Assembly: GCA_030280995.1 (NCBI GenBank)
Contig: JASXTE010000001.1
Coordinates: 4,025,001 to 4,089,000, forward strand
Length of the DNA stretch: 64,000 nt
Direction of reading: 5' to 3'
DNA from: Hemileia vastatrix
Taxonomy: Eukaryota > Basidiomycota > Pucciniomycetes > Pucciniales > Zaghouaniaceae
Shown: positions 44,139-53,099 of the stretch, piece by piece
How the letters are laid out: each line of letters opens with the position of its first letter
Numbering within the stretch: position 1 is the first letter of the stretch
The notes under the pieces: model-generated
Told to the model about the DNA's origin: nothing
Databases searched by the model: none
The model's input: the letters and a program-made list of their open reading frames with translations, nothing else
Position numbers and translations under genes: made by a program

Positions 44139-45133
44139 TTATAAAACTTGCTTTATTTTGAATACTTCTGCACACTCTTTAGGATGATAATATTTGTAAT
44201 AGGCCATGTTAACATTGAAAACAGAATATAAATGTTGAGAAACCTCATTCAATTTCACCATAGTTGAAGTGGGTTCTGGATCAGCGATAAAATAAGCGGA
44301 TGGAGAATAACATGATCCAGAAGAATCTAAATCAGGTCATCAATAAAAATCAAGAGAAATAGTTTAAAGAAGAATGAAAAGATTAATTTCTTACTAGATT
44401 CAACTGTGTAAATCTCAAGATTTAAAGGCAGACTTGGCATGAATTTTTCTTCAAAAAGGGAAGAGTATTGATTTTGAATGTTGTGATATGAAGGTGGTTT
44501 TAGGAAAGTTAGGATGTCTTTGGAGGGAGCAGGGATTGAAGATCCATTAAATTTTAAAATATTTCTTTTCTTATGGCAGATATTTGGAGAAATAGGAGAT
44601 ATGGGTCTTTTAGATGAAGAAGAAGGATGATGAGGGCTGCTAAATTTAGGTTGAGAAGGAATAGGCTCTTTTATAGGAGGTGGAGAGAAAGGAGAAGGAG
44701 AAACATCCAGAACTGTTTTTGGGGGATTCAAAATTTCTTATGGAGAAGTAGGAGCTATAGGGATGAAAGAAGAGAGTCTTTATTGGAGAGAAGGAGCAGC
44801 ATAAAGAGCAGAAGGAAGTGGACCCAGAGACTCAGAGTTAGAAGTAATATTTAAAAAGGCTAATGGTGTGAACGGAGTAGGATATTTAGAGGGAGATGAT
44901 TTTGGAGAAGGAGTAGAAGACTTGAAATGGGAAGAAAATCTGGTAGTAGGAAGGGGGAATGAGCCATATTTAAGGCCAGAGCATTTTCTATTCTTCTCAA
45001 AGCAGTTTAAACAGTCCCTGTTGTAAGTATATCTTTTCTGGTTATAGGTGAAGGTAAAATCTTGATGGGTAAAAGAGCAGTAATCACAGGCTTGGTCACT
45101 AGAAGCAGTGAAGTTGGAAGGAGTCATCTTCAA
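44139..45133 (-). pseudogene. A-old antisense gene 1: spliced CX2C-X21-CX2CX6C protein
   Basis: Minus strand, ATG at 45133. Cysteines at residues 16, 19, 41, 44 and 51 (CX2C-X21-CX2CX6C, then SG), with KNRK before the last Cys, resembling half of a Zn2Cys6 cluster. Exon 1 runs in one frame through a Ser/Pro-rich region to 44395, with two TAA stops (about 44780 and 44740). A 68-bp intron (GTAAGA donor at 44394, TTTAG acceptor at 44327) joins in phase to a final exon of about 62 codons (CYSPSAYFIADPEPTSTMVKL...) ending at 44139. C antisense gene 1 shares the DQAC start, the X21 spacing and a similar last exon. Lies between pol and the 3' LTR, opposite to gag-pol. The young A copy has nothing here. 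Confidence 0.7.
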
Positions 45134-45540
45134 AATTAGAAAATTAGGATGGAAAGGATAACCTGGATAAGAAAATAGGAAAGGGAGAAAAATGTGGTGA
45201 AAATAGGCTTAAGAATAGTAGTAGGCAGTTGGAATCAACACAATCTTTTGTCCACTATGAACTAAAAATGGAAATGAACTATAGGAGTTGTTCCTCTAAG
45301 ACATTAAACTGGAAATAACATCAAAATTTCAATCATTGGTCCCCTATAACCTTAAACTAAAAAGTTACCTCTACTTTGGTCCACCAAGACTATAAACAGG
45401 CAATAAATTAAAAGTTTGGATTTCAAGGATATTATGAGGGAATTTTAATCAAGTGGGATATTCAATTCAGTCATTTTTAATTTATCACTGGTTCATCAGT
45501 ACTTAAACTGATACTCACTCATATGGAAAACTCAGTCATT
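45134..45540 (+). promoter_or_regulatory. Decayed TAAACT hairpin array of A-old
   Basis: Copies at about 45249, 45291, 45341, 45383 (GGTC-CACCAA-GACT-ATAAAC) and 45490, spaced 40-110 bp. Equivalent to 60191-61030 in the young copy. Confidence 0.65.
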
Positions 45541-45794
45541 AATGAAAACAGTGCAACTAACTCTAGGCAATGGAGATGTAATTAAATGGAGTTATTTAGG
45601 ATTAAAGAATAATAGAGATTTTAAAGTTTATTGTTTAATATTGCTGAAAGTTAAAAATATAGGTGCTAAGAGTATCTGGAAAGTTATGATTTATGATAAA
45701 TTTAAGAGTGATTGTAAATGGTTGGAAATTTATTTGAATGTTGTGATGCTGAATCATAGAAAAAAGGTAGTACTTTTATTTAGTGGGTCTCTTT

Positions 45795-46010
45795 GGTAGA
45801 CTATTTTAGGTGAAGCTTGGAGGAACTTATGAAAAGAATGAAATCATATTATTTGGCTCAGGGGGAATCCAAATGGGAATGGAATCAAAAGTATCTGGCT
45901 CATTAGGGAGCCCTCTCTCTCATTCTGTGAAAACAATGGAGAATGGTAGAGGAGAGTATGAAGGATTCAAACCTTACTCTCAGTAGTGGAATTATCACAA
46001 AGAAAAAATG
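45795..46010 (+). other. Conserved non-coding block upstream of the 3' LTR (A-old copy)
   Basis: Aligns with 61310-61515 of young A: GAAGCTTGGAGGA, TTCGGCTCAG..GGG, GTATTCGGCTCAT-like and GGATTCAAACCTTGCTCTCA. It survives despite strong decay of the surrounding sequence. Confidence 0.6.
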
Positions 46011-47038
46011 ATTTAAAAAATCTTTATTCAAAATATGAAAATTAAATGACTTTTAAAAAAGAATTGAAATCAACCAGACAATAAAATTTATCAGCACCAA
46101 AAAGAATCAAAGTTCTTAATTTTCTTAAAGAAGAGAAGTCAATCAAAAAAATAATCTCTTTGGAATCTTTAAACATCATTATCAAAGCTTTGCATCAAAA
46201 TTCTTCTCTTTATTAAATCTTCAGTATTATTAGCAGGAGTTTCCTGAAAATAATTTAAAAATTTACACTTAATATCATCACAAAAATTAAGAAAGATATA
46301 TCTATAAAACTTAGGATAATGATTAATGTAATCACTCTGCACCTGGACAATGTCATCTGTATTGGTGATTTCAATAGCTTAAAATTTGGAAGAGATAGAA
46401 GTTGGATTTTAAAATTAGTAGGAGATTTAGTAAATTTAAATTTAAAGACTAACTTTTTGATCCAGGAAATAATGTTTCAGAGAAACTGAATGGAGAAACT
46501 GGCATAATAGGATTAGGATCTTGGGATGAAGGGGGAAGCTCAGGATTGAAATTTTTAGATGAAGAAGCTGTTTTGGACTTTATATTTCCAAAGAAGGTGG
46601 GAATTTTTTATAATCTCTTTTTAAGAATAGTCACAAGAAAAAAAATGTGGGCACCTGATAGCAGGTGTCAATCTCTATTGTTAACTTAATTCAGCTCTAG
46701 CTCAGCTAAAATTCTTCTGAGAAGACTGTGAACTGAACACTGAGCATTCCAGCTTGCCTGGTATCAAATCTTATTTATGCTTGCTTCACAAATGGATTGA
46801 GGGGTTGGAACCTGCTAGCAGGTGCTGGCTGTTTTTTGTGGTGAATAGGATCTGTAAGAGTGGCTGGTCCATTATAGACGTTAGTTCTGGAAGGTATAAT
46901 TTGACAGTTACACATGACTTTATTAAGCCTGAAAAGATCACAGGCAGCTTTTCCTGGAAGACCAGGGTCAGAAATTAGACAAGGAGCCTGGTATTTGGAA
47001 AAAAGTTCACATTGGACAGTGAGGTCTTTTAATGACAT
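46011..47038 (-). pseudogene. A-old antisense gene 2 relic next to the 3' LTR
   Basis: An ATG at 47038 (minus) lies about 150 bp from the 3' LTR and opens about 60 readable codons with four or five cysteines before running into a MITE (46632-46843). Beyond it, readable pieces with charged helical character continue to about 46170, including a TTTTCAG acceptor-like site near 46250. The position matches antisense gene 2 of C and B. Heavily decayed, so the call rests mainly on position. Confidence 0.4.
46632..46843. mobile_element. MITE of a third CACTA-like subfamily
   Basis: Left end CACAAGAAAAAAAATGTGGG then GCACCTGATAGCAGGTG; right end the complement of CACCACAAAAAACAG with ACCTGCTAGCAGGT. 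Flanks AGT and AAT (one mismatch). Same plan (terminal repeat plus CTAGC-centred palindrome) as 39917-40155, with different sequence. Confidence 0.65.
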
Positions 47039-47189
47039 GTTGATGATAATATTGATTTAAAAAGATAAAAGGTTGAAATATTCAGTACTAGTTGAGGCAA
47101 TTTGTTGAAGAGGATGAAGAGAGGATGAAAATGTGTTTGATCAATTATGCAAACTTAAAGAATGGGGAAGTTCTTTATTGGATGGAGGA

Positions 47190-47549
47190 TGTGGTAGTCT
47201 AAAGTTTAGTAGGGAACTAAAGTTCATTATAAAGGATTTTTGGCAAATGATTACTGAGATTTTAAATGCCAATCTAATTTTAAATGGCTACTTTAATGAA
47301 ATTTAGTATTAAAAGTGGTTAAAAAGGGTTAATTTTATGGGTCACGACTTAACAAATCATTACCAGACAAGAAATGTAAGTATAGGCTTAAAGGTGCATG
47401 GAAATTAAAGTCTGGAGTCTCAAGAGCCTTTAGGAATCTTTTTAGAATTTTTTCTAATTTTCTACTATTTTTAATAATTTTATAAAGTATTTTTTGGTTA
47501 TTTTTGATTTTTCATAAGTTTTTTAACTTAAATAAATTTTTACTAGATT
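47190..47549 (+). repeat. Truncated 3' LTR of A-old
   Basis: Starts TGTGGTAGTCTAAAG after the purine-rich TTGGATGGAGGA and aligns with the first 360 bp of the A LTRs up to TTTTTACTAGATT. There it is cut by a CACTA-like terminus. The remaining ~750 bp of the LTR are not found in the window. Confidence 0.8.
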
Positions 47550-47590
47550 CACCACGGGAAATCTGGGGGTGAACTGCTAGCAGTTCCCTC
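47550..47590. mobile_element. CACTA-like terminus (other end not seen)
   Basis: CACCACGGGAAATCTGGGGG followed by GAACTGCTAGCAGTTC, a perfect CTAGC-centred palindrome: the same architecture as the MITEs at 39917 and 46632. No matching right end was found downstream, so the element is truncated or its partner end was lost. Confidence 0.55.
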
Positions 47591-48816
47591 TTTTTAAAAC
47601 TATTAGGAATTTGTCAGGAAACTGTTGGGAAACCATCCTGAAATTGTCAGAAAGATGTTTTTAAATCTGATGAAAAAACATTGAAAAAATAAACTGTCAC
47701 AGATTGAATCCAGAACAATCCCTCCTTGAGCAGAGCTTAAGAACCACATTGAACATCAGTTAATCTCAGGTTTGGCAAAAGGTTGAACAACATCACTTAG
47801 CATACCTTAATATTCAAATATTAAACCTGAATATATGTTGCGTGTATGACATAGATGCATATGCATTTGAATTTGCATGGTGGATACTTATTGCATGCTA
47901 AAAATTGATGTGAATTGCCTATCCAAAGTGTATGCATAATGACTATGAAGAATAAATATGCATAAAAAATATGCATAAAAAATATGCATAGTGATTATGC
48001 ATAAAAAATATGCATATTGAATATGCATTAAAAATATGCATATTGAATATGCAAAAAAAAGGTGCATATACGTATATGAATAAAATATATTAATATGCAT
48101 ATAAATCTGTATAATGAATATGCATATGAATATGCATAAATATGCATAATGATTGAAAAATGCAAAAAAATGATGCTTAACAAGTATATTTTATGCATAA
48201 ATAGAAATATGCAATATGAATTCATATTGCATACAGATAACACTGGCAAACCAACTTGACCAAAACTCATACTAAATTTACATTCTGGACTAAAGGTGTG
48301 AGGGAAGGAAGAAAAAAAGTCCAACGTTAGAAAAATGCTACATGCACTCATTTTGTAGCAGAGCAAATGAGAAGTGCTGAATTATGGTTGGTGCCCATAA
48401 TTTAGTATGATATCATAATTTTATTTAATTGTTTTCAATATTGAAAAGACTTTAGGTCGCTCGGTATGGATCTAGCTGTGCCAGGGTCTAATCTCATTAT
48501 TTTAACAATTTCTTAATAATTAACGGGCTTTAATACAAAAACAGGTTGTATTTTTTGTGGGATATTGGATATGATAAGGTCTTTTGCAAAAAAAACTTAT
48601 ATTGTTTAAAAATATTCCTGAATCAGATGTGGGATAATCACTACAAAAAATTGTAGTACTGTGGGCAATAAAATATAGGCACAAGCAGTAAAGAAAGGAC
48701 CAAGTGAACCCTTTTTGTGCAGTGGGAATCATTAGAGTGGAATTGTGGATGAAAAATATAATTCATTATTACCATTTTATTTAATCAAAAAATTTATAAT
48801 ATTAAAAAGAACTATT
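47591..48816. repeat. Unassigned region with TATGCAT-rich block
   Basis: About 47850-48210 contains dozens of ATGCAT/TATGCATA words in repeats such as ATGCATAAAAAATATGCAT. The rest has no homology within the window and no coding potential; open frames on the minus strand here are translations of the repeat. Confidence 0.6.
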
Positions 48817-49428
48817 GATTAATTGGTATTTGACCTTCGTGCCTCACTCATATTTATCATTTGATTGATTTTTGTCACCATTATGTTATTAATATTATAA
48901 GTATAGCAAAAACTCGTGTGCCAAATGCATACCGGTTGATGTTACACCTTTTATAATATTATTAAATAAAGGTAAAAAAATATGAAAATGATTTGTTTTA
49001 CAAAAAATAAATTGATATCCAAAAGCAATATGAGGGATAAAAAGGTAAAATTAAAGGGATCAAATATGAAATAAAAAATTAAAGTGAAATTCCTCCCATC
49101 AAGAGCAAGTAGACATGATGGGGTGAATGCCCACCAGTGGCACTAAACTTGGACTATAATTTCTTTTTTGTAAAAATAAAAAAAAATCCACTGGAGCTTT
49201 ACCAAAACTTCAGGATGAAAATTTTGCCATATCAAACAACTTCTAGTGCAATTATTGAAGAAAAATTCATTTTCATTGCAATAGAGAGAATTGATCACAT
49301 CAGACTGCATGTAACCAAAAGTGTCTAGCACAAGTTCGGCCGAACTTGTGCTGGACACATTTATGATGGAGGTTAGCTAGGGTGGAATTTTTCTTCAGTT
49401 CATCTGGTATTTCTTATAAACATGTCCA
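48817..49428. repeat. Tandem repeat D, unit 1 (612 bp)
   Basis: Starts near GGTATTTGACCTTCGTGCC and ends after TATAAACATGTCCACT. Contains a TATAATATTATTAAATAAAGGT segment complementary to its own start (ACCTTT...AAAGGT) and a 38-nt palindrome at 49321-49358. Confidence 0.85.
49321..49358. repeat. 38-nt palindrome in repeat D unit 1
   Basis: AGCACAAGTTCGG followed by its exact complement CCGAACTTGTGCT, extended by GTGTC...GACAC. Repeated at 49901-49938 and (slightly decayed) 63888-63925. Confidence 0.9.
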
Positions 49429-50005
49429 CTGGTATTTGATCTTTGTGCCTCACTCATATTTATCATTTGATTGATTTTTTGTCACCATTATGTTTTAATA
49501 TTATAAGTATAGCAAAAACTTGTGTGCCAAATGCATACCGGGTGATGTTACACCTTTTATAATATTATTAAATAAAGGTAAAAAAATATGAAAATGATTT
49601 GTTTTACAAAAAATAAATTGATATACAAAAGCAATATGAGGGATAAAAAGGTAAAATTAAAGGAATCAAATATGAAATAAAAAATTAAAATAAAATTACT
49701 GCCATCAAGAGCAAGTAGACATGTTGGGGAAAATGTCCACCAGTGAGGCTAAACTTGGACTATAATTGCTTTTTTGAAAAACAAAAAAGTGCCAATCTGA
49801 GGTTTAAAAAAACTTCCGCATAACCATTTAGCCATATAAAACACCTTCTAGTTCAATGATTGAGAGAGAATCAATCACACCAGACTGCATGTGACAAAAA
49901 GTGTACAGCACAAGTTCGGCCGAACTTGTGCTGGACACATTTATGATGGAGAGTAGCTAGGGTAGAATTTTTCTTCAGTTAATCTGGTATTTCTTATAAA
50001 CATGT
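49429..50005. repeat. Tandem repeat D, unit 2 (577 bp)
   Basis: Closely similar to unit 1, with the palindrome at 49901-49938. Confidence 0.85.
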
Positions 50006-50503
50006 CCATTGGTACTTGATCTTTGTGCCTCACTCATATATATCATTTGATTAATTTATTGTCACCATTATATTATTAATATTATAAGTATAGCAAAAAC
50101 TCGTGTGCCCAACTCATACCGGGTGATGTTACACCTTTTATAATATTATTAAATAAAGGTAAAAAAATATGAAAATGATTTGTTTTACAAAAAATAAATT
50201 GATATAGAAAAGCAATATGAGGGATAAAAAGGTAAAATTAATCTCAAGGAGATCAATTATGAAAAACAAAATACTAGTAAAATTCTTGCTCTCAAGAGCC
50301 AGTAGAAGTGTTGAAAAAAATGGGAGCCATCAGGGCTAAATTGTAATAAGTGACCTTTTTTTTAAAGATAAAAAATTATACACCTGAGTTTGGGAAGAAC
50401 AACAGGGGGATGATTCAGCTAAACAAAACTGCTTTTAGTGAAGTTTAATAAAAAAATGTTTTTTTGTTGCCATATAGAGAATTGATCCCATCTGACTGCA
50501 CGT
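50006..50503. repeat. Tandem repeat D, unit 3, left part
   Basis: Third unit, somewhat more diverged. Interrupted at GACTGCACGT by a solo B LTR; it resumes at 63876 with the duplicated ACGT and reaches the same end (ATAAACATGTCTAC) at the window edge. Confidence 0.85.
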
Positions 50504-50575
50504 TGTGGTCTTCCAACATTGGCAGGGGCCTTTGTTGTATGATTTGGCACGGTTTGTGCATGTCTTAATTGACAT

Positions 50576-51729
50576 TGTGGTAGCCTAAAGTTTAGTATGG
50601 CACCTAAGTTTGTAAATGGAGTTATCACGGCATGCAAAATTGGTGTTATTATTTTTTATAAAAGGGTTTTATTTAATTTATTGGAGTTTAAAATATGAAG
50701 AAATTGGTCACGAGCGAATGCCTACACAAATACAATTTATTTTACGGAGAAAACTTATTTTTACGGTCTGAAAATTTATTAGTATCAAGTCGAGTTACTC
50801 AAGAACCTTGGGAAATTTTCCCAGAATTTTTACTATTTTTCTTAAATTTTTAAATGAATTTTAAAGTTTTATAGAAATATTTACGTTTTCAAAAATTACT
50901 TAACTTTGATGAATTTTCACGGGGTAATTAGAGCTGCGCAGACTACGAAAATTAGTTTGGTATGTAAAGGGGAAGTAGCTCTATTATGTGTAATTTTTCT
51001 AGATTTTTTATTATAGTTTTAAGGTTCTAAATTGAGTCCGGAAGTCCGGACGGACTCCGTTTCGACTCCGTACGGACTCCGTACGGACTCCGCTTTGACT
51101 CCGTACGGACTCCGTACGGACTCCGTTCCGGCTCCGGATTGACTCTGGAAGAGCTCTGGAGGGGAAAACTTAGGCACGTGACTAGGAATACTTAAGCGCT
51201 TCTCAAACTCGAAATTGAGAGGGGGGGACACATCATACAGCTTAATCATTAACTACCACAGTCTCATTTTTTTATTACTCAACAAATTAAATAAATTGTA
51301 ATACCCTTATAACTTTATATTTTATATATAACATTTTAGAAATACTACTCAACAATTAAAATAACACTTCATATAGGGTATCTTTAGAAAGGTCTTCATC
51401 GCTGGGACTTGATTATTGCTGTCTCATAAAAATTTAAATTATTATAAAAACATAAAAGTCAATCTTTTCAGATCTTTCACTGGTACACCTTAATTGTTGT
51501 TATCAGTATTTCTTTTATCAACAGCCACAATCATTTAATCTCAATAAGCGTTAATTATTTTAGAGTTTCATTATTTTTATCAATCAGATCTAAGTAGATT
51601 GGTTAGCTTAGTGATTTAGAACACCCATTTTGTTATTTTTATTGGAAGGACGGGGTTTTCAGCTAAATCCACATATCTCCTCCGGATTCTGCTTACAGCA
51701 AGGCGACTGTAAGAGTTTACCTTACCATA
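50576..51729 (+). repeat. 5' LTR of young element A
   Basis: Starts TGTGGTAG and ends TTACCATA (TG...TA, not TG...CA). Ending at CCATA is supported by the 4-bp duplication and by alignment with LTR C. Contains a tandem GGACTCCGTAC-type repeat at about 51045-51135 (CCGTACGG palindromes), a CpG-rich island in an otherwise AT-rich LTR. Confidence 0.92.
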
Positions 51730-51731
51730 GT

Positions 51732-51748
51732 TGGCGCCCAACGTGGGG
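51732..51748 (+). promoter_or_regulatory. tRNA-Lys primer-binding site of A
   Basis: TGGCGCCCAACGTGGGG, 2 bp inside the 5' LTR, equals the known primer-binding site complementary to the 3' end of tRNA-Lys1,2 used by several retroviruses. The fungal tRNA-Lys acceptor/T-arm would need to match; that is an inference. Confidence 0.8.
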
Positions 51749-51905
51749 TTCGATTTCTCTAGCTTTCTTTAAAGACTTACTTGGATCAAAAACGTTCTTA
51801 GCCTGCAAGAGGCTTACTTTCTGGAACTCTAATTGGATTTTTGTTATTGGCCTGCAAGAGGCTTGTTATTTTATCGATTGTTAACGCTTTTCATTACTTA
51901 TTGGG
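51749..51905 (+). promoter_or_regulatory. A leader with repeated AGCCT-GCAAG-AGGCT hairpins
   Basis: Two hairpins at 51800-51814 and 51849-51863 (stem AGCCT or GGCCT with AGGCT/AGGCT, loop GCAAG). The first is conserved in A-old at about 2678. They lie between primer-binding site and gag ATG, where packaging or dimerisation signals are expected. Confidence 0.6.
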
Positions 51906-53099
51906 ATGTCTTCTTCTGCTGTTGCTTCTGGATCTTCTAACCCTCTTACTCCCTCAGTTAGAATTGTTTCTTGGGATGGCCCAAAGTTTGATGGGGAGGA
52001 GGTTAAATGGTTCATTAGCAGGTATGAAGCTGCTGCTGCTGTTGATGGTGCTTCCCATGTGGATATGGTGAAGCAAGTTAGATTTTTTATTGCCGATAGG
52101 GAGGTGGAAAAAGAGGTTATTGCTATGCAGGCATTCAAGGACAAGGATTGGGTTAAGCTTTCTAAAGCTATGGTTGATAGATGGGGTGTTAGGTTTACTA
52201 TGATGGACCTCAATAAAATTGTTGGAGACTGGCAAGCAAAAGGTGGTGTTTCTTCTATGGCTGACTTCAAAAAGCTCTGTGTTCAGTTTGATGAAGTGGT
52301 GGAATATCTCATACTGGTGGACGAGTTAGTGCATGAGAACCAAGCAAAAGATTTGTTTTGGTCAGCATGCAGCAGGGATATTCGTATGGACGTCTTGAAG
52401 GATCTTTCAAGAAAAGATTTGATGAAGGAACTGCCTAATGGTGAGCAGAAACTGCCGGCTCTGGAGGTTATCAAAGAGAACATTCAGGCCCATCTCAAGT
52501 TATTGGCCTTGGACAAATATCAAGAGTCATGCACTCAATATGTTAGCAAGGTTAGCGAAGTTTTGGCCGAAAATAACGATATTATGGTCAAAGCCCAGGA
52601 GGCCAAGAAGGCTCAAATGGGATTACCTGCTGCTAAAGTTGAGGGTAATGTGGATAATAAGATGGTCGATCACCTGGCCGATTTAACTAAACAATTAAAA
52701 ATATTTGTACAAGAAACCCAGAAGGCCAATAAGGCCCCAATTGCTTCTTTGTCGACGTCGACTTCTTATCAGTCTAGAGGTTATGAACGTCGAAATTATA
52801 ATGGCAATAACAATGGTAACCGCTTCCCAGGCAATGGGAGAAATGGTGGGAATGGTGGTAGTAATTATAGAGGTGGCTATGATGAGCCAAAGGTGTGCTC
52901 CTATTGTAATAGGAGAGGGCACAGAGCAACAGTTTGTTTTGCTCTTGATAAGGATATGGATGCTGGGCGAGTTTTATTCGATGGTAAAGTTTATAAATTT
53001 CCCGATGGTTCGTTCATCAAGCCCAGTGATGGACAGTCTCCTTCTGATTTGGTCAGAAGAAGTTTAACGGCTGAAAGAGAGCCAGATTTGAAGAGGTGA
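51906..53099 (+). CDS. gag: Gag polyprotein of element A (397 aa)
   Basis: ATG at 51906, open to a TGA at 53097. The N-terminal two thirds are a helical matrix/capsid-like region (VRIVSWDGPKFDGEEV near residue 20, FFIADREVEKEV near 60). After a Gly/Asn/Arg-rich low-complexity stretch (about 295-325) comes a CX2CX4HX4C zinc knuckle, CSYCNRRGHRATVC, at about 331-344. Structural protein of virus-like particles; the knuckle should bind genomic RNA. First ORF after the leader. The next frame overlaps its end by only 25 nt in -1 register. The B and A-old homologues lack the knuckle. Confidence 0.92.
   Translation: MSSSAVASGSSNPLTPSVRIVSWDGPKFDGEEVKWFISRYEAAAAVDGASHVDMVKQVRFFIADREVEKEVIAMQAFKDKDWVKLSKAMVDRWGVRFTMMDLNKIVGDWQAKGGVSSMADFKKLCVQFDEVVEYLILVDELVHENQAKDLFWSACSRDIRMDVLKDLSRKDLMKELPNGEQKLPALEVIKENIQAHLKLLALDKYQESCTQYVSKVSEVLAENNDIMVKAQEAKKAQMGLPAAKVEGNVDNKMVDHLADLTKQLKIFVQETQKANKAPIASLSTSTSYQSRGYERRNYNGNNNGNRFPGNGRNGGNGGSNYRGGYDEPKVCSYCNRRGHRATVCFALDKDMDAGRVLFDGKVYKFPDGSFIKPSDGQSPSDLVRRSLTAEREPDLKR

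Larger units (their letters stand above)
1491..47549 (+). mobile_element. A-old: decayed family-A Ty3/gypsy element expanded by nested insertions
   Basis: The pieces of one element are collinear with the young A copy at 50576-62852: 5' LTR 1491-2606, gag 2744-3667, pol pieces 4200-5687, 18377-18724, 38505-39916 and 40159-41114, 3' region 41115-47189, and a truncated 3' LTR from 47190. Each gap coincides with the exact ends of another transposon, and the flanks rejoin into continuous pol homology. Compared with the young copy it is strongly CpG-depleted and carries many stops. It also differs in gene content: no CCHC knuckle or protease was found, and an antisense gene is present. Confidence 0.88.

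Noticed and set aside
47888..48366. Minus-strand frames rich in His, Ile and Tyr
   Set aside because: Translations of the TATGCAT repeat.
51019..51249. Minus-strand frame in the A LTR (also 62142-62372)
   Set aside because: It is a translation of the CCGTACGG tandem repeat; identical in both LTRs simply because the LTRs are identical.
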